Below, piece by piece: positions 47,165-55,870 of a stretch of 64,000 nucleotides of DNA (the first letter of the stretch is position 1; the number at the start of each line of letters is the position of its first letter). The stretch comes from Alteromonas gracilis (GTDB lineage: Bacteria > Pseudomonadota > Gammaproteobacteria > Enterobacterales > Alteromonadaceae), in the NCBI RefSeq assembly GCF_002993325.1, contig NZ_PVNO01000030.1:14178-78177 (forward strand), written 5' to 3'. Made by a program: the position numbers and the translations under genes. The notes under the pieces are model-generated. The model did not search any database. It was not told where the DNA came from and saw nothing but the letters and a program-made list of their open reading frames with translations.

Positions 47165-48529
47165 ATGAAAAAGGTACAGCTTAATCCCGTTGGCTGGATG
47201 AGCCAACTCTCTCAGGTAGAGGTCGCTCGACTTCAGGATGCAGCAAATAGCGAACTTTTCGATATGTTCAGGAATTGTTGCCTAGCGGTCTTAAATAGTG
47301 GCGTTGACGAAGACAATTTCGAAGCCCTATTTGCACCTTTCGAAAATTTTGAAATTAAACTAATACGTCGTGAACGAGGGGTTAAAATTGAACTGGTTAA
47401 CCCCCCTGAAGTTGCCTTTGTCGATGGAAAATTAGTACGTGGTGTACATGAACACTTGTTCGCAGTGCTTCGCGATTTGCTTTATATGGGAAACAAGTAC
47501 GCTTTTCTTCACCAAACAGCACCCGCCGAAGGTAATGAAATCACTGACATGGTGTTTGATATGCTACGCCATGCCAAGGCACTTGAAGGCAATGACGGTG
47601 TAAATACTATCGTCTGCTGGGGCGGCCACTCGATAAATCAAACAGAGTACAAATATACAAAAGAAGTCGGCTATCAGCTTGGGCTTCGCGATATGAACAT
47701 TTGCACTGGATGTGGCCCAGGAGCCATGAAAGGCCCCATGAAGGGCGCAACAATAGGTCACGCTAAACAGCGTCATAAAGCAGGACGCTACATCGGCATT
47801 TCCGAACCAAGCATCATTGCGGCTGAGCCACCTAATGCAATCGTAAATGAATTGATAATCATGCCTGACATCGAAAAGCGGTTGGAAGCATTCGTTCGGT
47901 TAGGGCATGGCATCGTTGTTTTTCCAGGTGGGGTAGGCACTGCTGAAGAGTTACTTTATCTTCTTGGTATTCTTATGAACGAACGCAATGCTCAACAACC
48001 TTTTCCGTTCATTTTAACCGGCCCCGCGGGCAGTGAAGAATACTTTGAAGCTATTGATGAATTTGTTGGCGCTACCCTAGGCGCTGAAGCTCAATCAAAA
48101 TATCAAATCATCGTCAACGACCCCGAAGAAGTGGCCCGTACTCTATGTTCAGAACTTGAGAAAGTGAAAAAATTTAGAGGAGCAATGGGAGACGCCTTCA
48201 GTTTTAATTGGTCATTGAAAATTGAGCACGATTTCCAGCAACCCTTCATCCCAACCCATGAAAGTATGTCGGGCCTCAAACTTCACCTCGACCAGAACAA
48301 AAGCGAGCTTGCAGCAAACCTTCGCAAAGCATTTTCTGGGATTGTAGCCGGTAACGTGAAGGCTGAAGGCATTGCACAGATTAAAAAGCATGGTCCGTTT
48401 GAACTTACCGGTGATAGCACGCTAATGAAAAAAGTGGATGTACTTTTAGAGTCCTTTGTAAAGCAACACAGAATGAAGTTACCAGGTAGTGCTTATGAGC
48501 CCTGTTATGTGGTGAAAGATACGAATTAA
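47165..48529 (+). CDS. ppnN: Pyrimidine/purine nucleotide 5'-monophosphate nucleosidase PpnN
   Basis: The 454-residue enzyme hydrolyses nucleoside monophosphates to base and ribose-5-phosphate; the E. coli protein (YgdH) is stimulated by (p)ppGpp. The LOG-type core has NTIVCWGGHSI, CTGCGPGAMKGPMKGATIGHAKQRH and the catalytic loop VFPGGVGTAEELLYLLGILMN. An N-terminal domain (MSQLSQVEVARLQ) and a C-terminal domain flank it, as in E. coli (454 residues). Position next to queF/syd is conserved. Confidence 0.96.
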   Translation: MKKVQLNPVGWMSQLSQVEVARLQDAANSELFDMFRNCCLAVLNSGVDEDNFEALFAPFENFEIKLIRRERGVKIELVNPPEVAFVDGKLVRGVHEHLFAVLRDLLYMGNKYAFLHQTAPAEGNEITDMVFDMLRHAKALEGNDGVNTIVCWGGHSINQTEYKYTKEVGYQLGLRDMNICTGCGPGAMKGPMKGATIGHAKQRHKAGRYIGISEPSIIAAEPPNAIVNELIIMPDIEKRLEAFVRLGHGIVVFPGGVGTAEELLYLLGILMNERNAQQPFPFILTGPAGSEEYFEAIDEFVGATLGAEAQSKYQIIVNDPEEVARTLCSELEKVKKFRGAMGDAFSFNWSLKIEHDFQQPFIPTHESMSGLKLHLDQNKSELAANLRKAFSGIVAGNVKAEGIAQIKKHGPFELTGDSTLMKKVDVLLESFVKQHRMKLPGSAYEPCYVVKDTN

Positions 48530-48754
48530 AGGCACGCTATTTAAGACGTATTTGCTTACGATTACCACTTATGTTTCCCGCGCGTTTTGCGGTACACTGT
48601 TAGAAAGAGTGCTGTAGATAATTGTATAACGCTCATTGAGTGTCCTTATTGTGGGCTCAATGCGCTATGCAGTAAATAAAGAGTCGACAAAGTTCAATAT
48701 GATATCCATGCCTCAAGCATGTATTTAAGAACTCAGAATTGAGAAGTAACGGTC

Positions 48755-49129
48755 ATGAATACCAAGGTTATTCGTCTAATTTTAGCTGGCGTCGCGTTGT
48801 ACGCGGTGTTTGTTTTTATGGTTATCGCTTTCTACCCCGATAAACCAGAAAACATGGATTGGAAAGATCGTGAAGAATATAATCGAGTTCAAATCACCAA
48901 GTTGAAACTAGGGAGTACGCGAGAAGAAGTTCTGGCTCTCCTTGGGTCACCAGATATCACAGAGGCCAAGCGACAAGGTTCAATGGCCATTCAAGTTATG
49001 TTCTTTCGCACCCAGCATGTGCGCGCGGATGGCTTAACTACGCAGGACGAATGTACGCCATTGCTGTTCGAGAATGACAAGTTAATTGCTTGGGGCGAAG
49101 GAGCCTATTCCAGTTACCAAAAAAGTTAA
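48755..49129 (+). CDS. DUF3192 family membrane protein (second paralogue)
   Basis: The 124-residue protein has an N-terminal membrane segment (VIRLILAGVALYAVFVFMVIAF) without a lipobox Cys, unlike its paralogue at 42928. The domain contains MDWKDREEYNRVQITKLKLGSTREEVLALLGSPD and ADGLTTQDECTPLLFENDKLIAWGEGAY, which aligns closely with the other DUF3192 protein (DREE/DREF, TT-x-DECTPL, WG-x-x-AY). It is followed after 11 bp by the HDOD-like gene, so the pair is probably one operon. Function is unknown. Confidence 0.85.
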   Translation: MNTKVIRLILAGVALYAVFVFMVIAFYPDKPENMDWKDREEYNRVQITKLKLGSTREEVLALLGSPDITEAKRQGSMAIQVMFFRTQHVRADGLTTQDECTPLLFENDKLIAWGEGAYSSYQKS

Positions 49130-49140
49130 AAGGATGGGGA

Positions 49141-50751
49141 GTGAGCGATATCATTTCCACGCTTAAGCGACTTGCAAAACAAGGCGATGCGTCGCTCAAT
49201 GCTGAAGAGCGCATAAACCACTGGTTAAAAAGTGCTAAACGCATTCTTGCTTTGGTAAATGGAAACCCGGCGATCCCAGCGTCTTTGCTTCACCTTGACA
49301 ATGAGCTTCCCCGGGGCACCCAACAACTCTTACTGTTAGCATTGTTTGGAAAACTTTGTCGTTTAAATGACCATTATTTGCAGCATATTATCGGGTCGTT
49401 GCTCGCGACGCATTGGTTCTCTGATATCGAAAAAGATAAAAGCAAAATTGCTGAAGTTGTTCGCTTTTTACGACAGCACAATCTGACAATTTGGTTAGAT
49501 ACGCTTCGCTTACAGAAAGCGTTCCAGTCTGAAAGACAAATGAAATACATCGCAGATAATAGGCTTAACATTGCCCAGCGCCTTTGTTTACTTGCCGGAG
49601 TATTTGCTTTTAAATCAGACAAAACAGAACATGCTTTGCTGTTCACGCTAATAGCACCTCGAATTCCTGTACAGCACAGGCACTATATCGCCTCTTTGAT
49701 ATCGTTATTTGAATATCCTTTGCCAGGCGCAAAAGTTTACGCAAACGGAATTCCTGGGGTGATTGTAGACAGACAACAGAGCCATGCCTTTGTGTTTGCC
49801 TTAAGTAACGAAGATGTAGATGGCAAGTGGGTCCCGCTCTCATCTATCCATAGCCCTGTCAAATTGTCGGTGCCATTCGAACACTTTATCGCTCTTTACA
49901 CTGACACCGCCAAGGCGAGGTTAAGCCACGGTGGTAGTTCGTTTATGCCCTTCACCTACGCTATACAGCACCCCCCAAAAGCGTTACTGGGCATCATAGA
50001 TTCGTTGCAAAAACCTGATGTAGATATTCCGACGCTCTGCGATAAGATTGAACAAGTGCCAACTTTCAATCAATTCCTGATACATACGGCGAGCCAAGAT
50101 AATCGACTACAGCTTCCTGTAAAAAGTTTAAAGCAAGCGGTTTTGACCTACGGTATTGAGCGTGTCGGCGATATGCTTATTCAGTTCGCCTTATTAGAAA
50201 GGTTGTCGCAAAATCAATTCCCCCTCATGGCCATGTGCAAACAAGTCACCCTACTCGCTTGTTCATTTGCCAGCCACTTTGCTCAAGCGGCGAATACTAA
50301 ATTTTCGCCTCAGTCAGCGGCATTAAGCATGACGTTTGTATGCTCTCCGCTTTTTACGTTACCTGGTTTCAAAGTGGCCCAGTCGCTTCCCGTTGATAAA
50401 ACTAAAAATGTCACCGTTAACAGCGCATTCAAAGTAAAATCAGGCACCCCTTGGCTTGCAATAGCATCTGAACTTGCTGGGAGTTGGCATCAAAGCTCGA
50501 CATGGCGCGCGGTTATTCATCAGTGCAACAAGCCAACTAGCGAAGTACCTAAATCCTTGCAAAAAGAACAAGGCATTATTCTGCTGGGGTTTTCACTTGC
50601 AAAATCATGCTTGCTTACGCACGACTTCTACGTTTTGCTAAAAAGTATCGAAGTAAAAACTATATTGCGTATTTTGAATTTAGAGGAAGACGATGTACTT
50701 AAAGCATTAGATGCCAACGCGCATTTACTCTATTGCCCTCTTCCCATTTAA
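49141..50751 (+). CDS. HDOD-like domain protein
   Basis: The 536-residue soluble protein has an N-terminal helical region without a recognised domain. Its central and C-terminal part has HDOD character: LCDKIEQVPTFNQFLIHTAS, LPVKSLKQAVLTYGIERVGDMLIQFALLERL, then helical ASHFAQAANTKFSPQSAALSMTFVCSPLFTLP. HDOD domains lack HD phosphohydrolase activity and act in signalling scaffolds. I start at the GTG at 49141, preceded by AAGGATGGGG; the frame extends back to a TTG inside the DUF3192 gene. Its role is unknown; a link to c-di-GMP signalling is a guess from the family. Confidence 0.7.
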   Translation: MSDIISTLKRLAKQGDASLNAEERINHWLKSAKRILALVNGNPAIPASLLHLDNELPRGTQQLLLLALFGKLCRLNDHYLQHIIGSLLATHWFSDIEKDKSKIAEVVRFLRQHNLTIWLDTLRLQKAFQSERQMKYIADNRLNIAQRLCLLAGVFAFKSDKTEHALLFTLIAPRIPVQHRHYIASLISLFEYPLPGAKVYANGIPGVIVDRQQSHAFVFALSNEDVDGKWVPLSSIHSPVKLSVPFEHFIALYTDTAKARLSHGGSSFMPFTYAIQHPPKALLGIIDSLQKPDVDIPTLCDKIEQVPTFNQFLIHTASQDNRLQLPVKSLKQAVLTYGIERVGDMLIQFALLERLSQNQFPLMAMCKQVTLLACSFASHFAQAANTKFSPQSAALSMTFVCSPLFTLPGFKVAQSLPVDKTKNVTVNSAFKVKSGTPWLAIASELAGSWHQSSTWRAVIHQCNKPTSEVPKSLQKEQGIILLGFSLAKSCLLTHDFYVLLKSIEVKTILRILNLEEDDVLKALDANAHLLYCPLPI

Positions 50752-50997
50752 CTTTCAAGCCTTCCAACTTTTTGAGCGACCTCTCACTCTTGTAACTGTA
50801 ATAAATTTATCTTTACGAATGGCTATAACTTGCGCCGGCTATCGTATAAAATACGGTAACTTTTGCAGTGCTTTACCGTTTTTCCCTACAATTTCCATTA
50901 TAATAATTTAAGCAGGCAGAATCTGGCCTTTAAAGCGCCAGAAAAACCCAATAAACCTAACGATTTTGACAACAGAATTACCAGAGGATCCCTCCAC

Positions 50998-52005
50998 ATG
51001 ACTCAGCAACGTATTACAGTCATTCGCGGTGACGGCATTGGCCCGGACATTATCGATGCAACCACAAAAATTCTAGATAAGGTTGGCTGTGACTTTGCCT
51101 ACGACTATGCCGACGCAGGTTTAGTTGCACTGGAAGAACATGGCGAGCTTCTACCTCAAGAAACATTAGATTTAATCGCAAAAAATAAGGTTGCACTTAA
51201 AGGCCCACTAACGACGCCAGTGGGTGAAGGTTTCACCTCGATTAACGTAAGCCTTCGCAAGCAGTTCAAACTTTATGCAAACTTGCGCCCAGTTATTTCT
51301 TTCAAAGGCACCAAAGCACGTTACGAAGATATTGATATCATCACTGTTCGTGAAAACACGCAAGGTATGTATTCAGGTCTTGGTCAGGTTGTGTCAGAAG
51401 ACGGCAACGAAGCTGAAGCAATGAGTAAGATCACCCGTGACGGCGCTGAAAAGATCGTAACCTTCGCTTATGAACTAGCTCGTCGTGAAGGCCGCAAAAA
51501 GGTAACGGCAGTACATAAAGCTAACATCCTTAAGTCAACGTCAGGTCTTTTCCTTAAAGTTGCCCGTGAAGTTGGTGAGCGCTACCCAGACATCGAATCG
51601 GCTGAAATGATTGTTGATAACTGCTGTATGCAGCTTGTTATGAACCCGCACCAGTTCGACGTTATTGTAACTACCAACCTATTCGGAGACATATTATCAG
51701 ACTTGTGCGCAGGTCTTGTAGGTGGTCTTGGTATGGCACCTGGCGCAAATATCGGTGAAGATTGTGCAATTTTTGAGGCGGTTCACGGCTCTGCACCAGA
51801 TATCGCTGGTAAAAACCTAGCCAACCCAACATCTGTAATTCTAGCTGCAGCGCAAATGCTTGAGTATCTAAACATGGGTGACAAAGCTGAAAAAATCCGC
51901 ACAGCATTGAAAGACGTTATCGAGTCTGGAGACCGCACTACCCGTGATTTAGGTGGTGAAGCCGGTACTATAGAGTTCACACAAGCACTTTTGGATCGCT
52001 TGTAA
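50998..52005 (+). CDS. Isocitrate dehydrogenase, NAD-dependent type
   Basis: The 335-residue beta-decarboxylating dehydrogenase converts isocitrate to 2-oxoglutarate in the TCA cycle. It shows ITVIRGDGIGPDIIDATTKIL, GFTSINVSLRKQFKLYANLRPV, the DIITVRENTQGMYSG substrate loop, TTNLFGDILSDLCAGLVGGLG (metal Asp) and HGSAPDIAGKNLANPTS. Where NADP enzymes have Lys-Tyr (APKYAG), this has Asp-Ile (APDIAG), the NAD-type pair. I start at the ATG at 50998 (MTQQRITVIRGDG), not the upstream frame opening at 50863. A terminator follows. Confidence 0.93.
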   Translation: MTQQRITVIRGDGIGPDIIDATTKILDKVGCDFAYDYADAGLVALEEHGELLPQETLDLIAKNKVALKGPLTTPVGEGFTSINVSLRKQFKLYANLRPVISFKGTKARYEDIDIITVRENTQGMYSGLGQVVSEDGNEAEAMSKITRDGAEKIVTFAYELARREGRKKVTAVHKANILKSTSGLFLKVAREVGERYPDIESAEMIVDNCCMQLVMNPHQFDVIVTTNLFGDILSDLCAGLVGGLGMAPGANIGEDCAIFEAVHGSAPDIAGKNLANPTSVILAAAQMLEYLNMGDKAEKIRTALKDVIESGDRTTRDLGGEAGTIEFTQALLDRL

Positions 52006-52032
52006 GCCACTCTGTTTTAACAAAGTAACACT

Positions 52033-52060
52033 AAAAAACGGGCTTTATTGCCCGTTTTTT
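52033..52060 (+). terminator. Rho-independent terminator of the isocitrate dehydrogenase gene
   Basis: An 11-bp stem AAAAAACGGGC/GCCCGTTTTTT (52033-52043, 52050-52060) with a 6-nt loop and six terminal U residues. Confidence 0.95.
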
Positions 52061-52335
52061 GATTTCCCTTCAGTTTTTCACCGTACAAACTGTACTAAAA
52101 CTGGACTACCGCTTTCCTCATTCACACTTATCATTTCAATTGTACCTTTCAGAGTGCTGAGCTTTGTAATTTACCTGCTCTACCAAGAGTCAAACGCCGT
52201 AAGGAAAAACAACGTTCCGCCTTGCACTAGCCTGTAAAACGTCAGTGCACTCTGTGTACACAACTCACATACCAAACAGCGACAACACAATGCCATTTAC
52301 GGTGAAAGTGTTTGATGCATTACATAAAAGGAAAG

Positions 52336-52653
52336 ATGATGAAAAAGTTAATCTCAGGTTTGTTAGTACTTTCAGCTTTAGCCATTCAAGCTCCTACAGT
52401 TCACGCTCAGGGCATGAGTGAAGAAGGTAACAACGCTAGTGAAACTGCACCCATTCAGCAGCGAATCGACTTAAACTCAGCCACTATAGAGCAACTGGTA
52501 ACCTTGCCAGGCGTAGGACAATCTAAAGCGAAAGCAATAGTTAAATATCGCGAAGAAGTAGGCCCATTTCTTGAGGTAGCTCAGCTTACCCAAGTTAAAG
52601 GGATTGGTGAAAAAATGCTCAGCAAAATAGAGGGTTATGTCTTAGTAAAATAG
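52336..52653 (+). CDS. ComEA-like helix-hairpin-helix DNA-binding protein
   Basis: The 105-residue precursor has a signal peptide (KKLISGLLVLSALAIQAPTVHA, cleavage after VHA), a short linker, and one ComEA-type (HhH)2 domain: IDLNSATIEQLVTLPGVGQSKAKAIVKYREEVGPF and LTQVKGIGEKMLSKIEGYV. Such periplasmic proteins bind incoming DNA in natural transformation, though some single-copy HhH exports have no proven role in uptake. The start at 52336 follows AAAGGA. No other competence gene is beside it. A bidirectional terminator follows. Confidence 0.9.
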   Translation: MMKKLISGLLVLSALAIQAPTVHAQGMSEEGNNASETAPIQQRIDLNSATIEQLVTLPGVGQSKAKAIVKYREEVGPFLEVAQLTQVKGIGEKMLSKIEGYVLVK

Positions 52654-52691
52654 GTCGTGTAGTTGTAACTATTAGACCTTCTTGCCAATAA

Positions 52692-52717
52692 AAAATGCGC
52701 CGCGAGGGCGCATTTTG
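52692..52717. terminator. Bidirectional terminator between the ComEA-like gene and galU
   Basis: A 10-bp perfect stem AAAATGCGCC/GGCGCATTTT with a 5-nt loop. The minus strand continues with T residues (ATTTTTTATT), so it also ends galU. Confidence 0.9.
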
Positions 52718-52780
52718 ACAAGCTAGTAACGATTGAGAGTGCAGGCTTATTTTGTCTATAAACCTAGTAACTCATAGCCA

Positions 52781-53674
52781 TTATTTTAATACAGAGGTCA
52801 AGTACTCTTTAAACTCTGCGCCTAAAGATGGGTGACGTAGTGCATATTCAACGTTAGCTTTCATATAGCCTAACTTGCTTCCACAGTCATGGCTTTTACC
52901 TTTCATGTAATAAGCGTCCACTTGCTCAAGCTTCATTAATGCGTCAATAGCATCAGTAAGCTGTACCTCACCGCCTGCCCCTGGTGGTGTAAACTCTAAT
53001 AGGTCCCAAATCTTCTCGGATAGCACATATCTACCTACAACTGCTAGATCAGATGGCGCTTCATCAAGAGGTGGCTTTTCTACCATCTTATGGATCTTAG
53101 CTGATTGACCCTGCGTGATTGCAGCGCCGTCGAGGTCGGCAATACCGAATTTAGAGATCTCTTCCTCTGGCACTTGCTCAACCATTACTTGGCTTACTCG
53201 GCTAGTATTAAACTTCGCAACCATATCGGCAAGGTTATCTTTTTTAGGGTTGCTAGCAGCATCATCAATAATTACGTCTGGTAGAACTACAGCAAACGGT
53301 GCATCGCCGATAAGCGGGCGAGCACAAAGTACAGCGTGCCCAAGACCATTAGCAACGCCCTGACGAATATGCATAATCGTAACGTCTTTCGGACAAATTG
53401 ACTGGACTTCTTCTAAAAGCTGACGTTTTACACGCTTTTCTAGCGTAGCTTCAAGTTCAAAAGATGTGTCAAAATGGTTTTCAATGCTGTTCTTACTTGC
53501 ATGTGTCACAAGAATAATTTCTTTAAGTCCTGCAGCAACACACTCACTGACTACGTATTGAATTAACGGCTTATCCACCACTGGAAGCATCTCTTTAGGA
53601 ATTGCTTTTGTTGCTGGAAGCATTCGCGTTCCAAGTCCCGCCACAGGGATTACCGCTTTTTTAACCTGACTCAT
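52781..53674 (-). CDS. galU: UTP-glucose-1-phosphate uridylyltransferase
   Basis: The 297-residue enzyme makes UDP-glucose for surface polysaccharides. It shows [38 protein letters not shown] (nucleotidyltransferase loop), [14 protein letters not shown] (metal Asp), KMVEKP, and [15 protein letters not shown]. The length matches GalU (about 300). A good AAAGGA ribosome site precedes the ATG. It is adjacent to glycosyltransferase and capsule-export genes, which fits a supply role, although it is likely transcribed on its own. Confidence 0.97.
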   Translation of the reverse strand: MSQVKKAVIPVAGLGTRMLPATKAIPKEMLPVVDKPLIQYVVSECVAAGLKEIILVTHASKNSIENHFDTSFELEATLEKRVKRQLLEEVQSICPKDVTIMHIRQGVANGLGHAVLCARPLIGDAPFAVVLPDVIIDDAASNPKKDNLADMVAKFNTSRVSQVMVEQVPEEEISKFGIADLDGAAITQGQSAKIHKMVEKPPLDEAPSDLAVVGRYVLSEKIWDLLEFTPPGAGGEVQLTDAIDALMKLEQVDAYYMKGKSHDCGSKLGYMKANVEYALRHPSLGAEFKEYLTSVLK

Positions 53675-54015
53675 AGTTAATATTCCTTTTTTGAATTCCT
53701 AATTTTACGCTTAAGACGACACTTCATTGTCATTCAGCCTCTCAAGCAAAAGCTTTTTTCATCAAATCTTTTCGATAACGCATTTCAATGCAATCGATGT
53801 TCCAATTACCCTTTTAGAGCATTTATGTATTGATAGTGGGCAAAACCACGCAAACCTTTATCTAATCGCACCATTAATGGGATTAATAATACCTAATGCA
53901 CCAAATTAGTGAAAGATTACATAGGATGATTTTACAGAGTAGCAGCGGAATTTACCAAAGTGTTGCTTTTTGCTAACGCCTGTATCAACCGCTACTTTCC
54001 TCTATGCCTATCTTC
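53675..54015. other. Gene-free region between galU and the glycosyltransferases
   Basis: About 340 bp. It contains the galU leader and probably its promoter. I see no RNA gene, no strong terminator for the glycosyltransferase pair (only AAAAGCTTTT with weak pairing near 53745), and no coding frame with a ribosome site. Confidence 0.5.
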
Positions 54016-54876
54016 CTACCTCTCGTCCAGAGACCCTGTGCGATGCAATGTCCCGTCTTTAAGTCCAGCACGCATGAAGCAGCCCCGTTCTTTACCTTGC
54101 GCAAAAAAATACCGGTTTACAATATACCTAAGTGGTATTGCACAAACATGACGAAGCTTCCAATAAAGAGGAACGTAGGGACGCCGGGCTAGAATCAGTA
54201 CGTTTCGAAACTGATAGTAAAGCCGGATGGGTGCCCCTTGCTTAAACGTTACACCGCACACCTTTACTCGATCATCCCCTTGCCGATGAGGCATACAAGC
54301 ACTTAGCGATTGATAAATCGCCATGCCCTTTGCTCTAGCACGCCAACACCATTCATGATCAACACCGTCAATGAAAAGGGCGCTCTCTTTTCCCCCCACC
54401 TTTTTAAAAGCGCGGTGAGAAATGAGCATACCTGAAGCTATAATTTGCTTTACCTCTTTAAGCGAATGGGAAACTTGCTTCCCTTTTTGCAGTACGCCCT
54501 CTTCAACACGATCTGAGAACTGGCAATGAATAGAAGGACCTATCGCTGCGATTGGGCATGATTTTTCAAGTTCCAAAAACTGTGATAGCAATTCACGAGC
54601 GATAACTGGCGAAAAGAAACTATCTTGATCGAGCAAAAATGCATACTCAAGGCCACGGTCAAAAACGGCCTTTAGACCAATATTTTGGGCCTTCGCTATA
54701 CCAACATTTTCTGAACAATGAATGTACTTAACGTGAGAGGACGCGAGGCTTTGGTTGCGTACTGGGGAGTTATCCACCAGGACTAAATCCCACTCAGCTG
54801 AAGAAAAAGCGTCAAGGAGTTTAGCTACGTGCTTAACGTCTGGATTGAACAATACAATGACAACGCCAGTAATCAA
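54016..54876 (-). CDS. Family 2 glycosyltransferase, rhamnosyltransferase-like
   Basis: The 286-residue protein has the GT-A fold: ITGVVIVLFNPDVKHV at the start, DLVLVDNSP, ENVGIAKAQNIGL, and FLLDQDSFF, where the DQD replaces the common DxD. FIDGVDHEWCWRARAKG (the acidic catalytic-base region) and C-terminal YYQFRNVLILAR match WbbL/RfbF-type rhamnosyltransferases. The sugar specificity is not certain. It overlaps the next glycosyltransferase gene upstream by 4 bp, forming a two-gene unit on the minus strand. Confidence 0.88.
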   Translation of the reverse strand: MITGVVIVLFNPDVKHVAKLLDAFSSAEWDLVLVDNSPVRNQSLASSHVKYIHCSENVGIAKAQNIGLKAVFDRGLEYAFLLDQDSFFSPVIARELLSQFLELEKSCPIAAIGPSIHCQFSDRVEEGVLQKGKQVSHSLKEVKQIIASGMLISHRAFKKVGGKESALFIDGVDHEWCWRARAKGMAIYQSLSACMPHRQGDDRVKVCGVTFKQGAPIRLYYQFRNVLILARRPYVPLYWKLRHVCAIPLRYIVNRYFFAQGKERGCFMRAGLKDGTLHRTGSLDER

Positions 54877-55760
54877 TGTTTACCGAACCTTTCTAATAAG
54901 TGCCTATCTAGCTTGTAGGCAAGCTTAACCACTTTACCCGGCATTAGTCGTAATGAAAGTACGCCACAGGCATATAAAAAGTTGTAAGGAGAAAACTGCC
55001 TGAGCTTAGTTATCGCATACAGACGCGCCTTGAATTCGTTAAGTGACTTACTTAACCCCCGACGTTTATAAAAATTATTTACCCGCCTAAATTTAAGTAG
55101 TCTATCTTTTAAATTTCTAAAAATGTACCCTCGCGATGCCAACGTTATCCAGAGAAAGTAGTCTTGCGTGTTGAGCAAATCTCCATCATATCTATGGCCA
55201 TCCGTAAAGACATTAAACCTGATTACCACAGTAGGATGATTCAGCGAACAGCGACGAGGTAGAATACGCACTATTTGTCGGTGGGAAGCAGGCATTACAC
55301 GTGCGCCTACCCTCTCACCTTTTTCATTAATCTCGGTAAGTGCAGATCCCAATATAGATATATTACTATGCTTTTTTAAATAGGTGATTTGGCGCAGCAA
55401 TCGATGCTCTTCAGATATATCGTCAGCATCCATTCTCACAAAAAAAGACGGGGTAAACTGCATAGCGAACTCGACAACAGAATTCATACAGCTCGCTAAA
55501 CCGATATTATGGCTATTTTGCCCTATTATTACTCTATCATCGCTTGTCGCGGCTTCATCTAGCACTTCTATAATTGCTTGCGGGACGGGGCCATCCACCA
55601 CAATCATGAACAAAAAATTCGTATAGGTCTGTGCTAAAATACTATTTACTGCTTCCCTGAGCCACTTTGCATTATCAGCTTGATAAACCGCCATAGCCAC
55701 AATCGATTCAACCTGCTGTTTTTTATTTTTGTTATGGAGAATAGAGAATTGATTTATCAA
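54873..55760 (-). CDS. Family 2 glycosyltransferase
   Basis: The 295-residue GT-A protein shows AMAVYQADNAKWLREAVNSILAQTYTNFLFMIVVDG, the GQNSHNIGLASCMN segment and VRMDADDISEEHRLLRQITYL with the DADD metal motif. C-terminal residues are basic and would sit at the inner membrane. It likely adds a sugar to a lipid-linked surface polysaccharide. It overlaps the rhamnosyltransferase-like gene by 4 bp. The acceptor and donor are unknown. Confidence 0.88.
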   Translation of the reverse strand: MINQFSILHNKNKKQQVESIVAMAVYQADNAKWLREAVNSILAQTYTNFLFMIVVDGPVPQAIIEVLDEAATSDDRVIIGQNSHNIGLASCMNSVVEFAMQFTPSFFVRMDADDISEEHRLLRQITYLKKHSNISILGSALTEINEKGERVGARVMPASHRQIVRILPRRCSLNHPTVVIRFNVFTDGHRYDGDLLNTQDYFLWITLASRGYIFRNLKDRLLKFRRVNNFYKRRGLSKSLNEFKARLYAITKLRQFSPYNFLYACGVLSLRLMPGKVVKLAYKLDRHLLERFGKH

Positions 55761-55870
55761 GTATTTTTACCAGCGAAATAAGTAACAAAGAAAATAAAAG
55801 CGCTAATGGATGCGCTCTTATTTGAGGTATGTTACAGAGATTTTATTCAGACGGCTACGATTTTACTAAT

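Noticed and set aside
50940-50960. CTGGC...GCCAG palindrome before the isocitrate dehydrogenase gene as a sigma-54 promoter
   Set aside because: The GG-N10-GC spacing occurs, but the -12 half does not read TTGCA; it looks like a simple short dyad.
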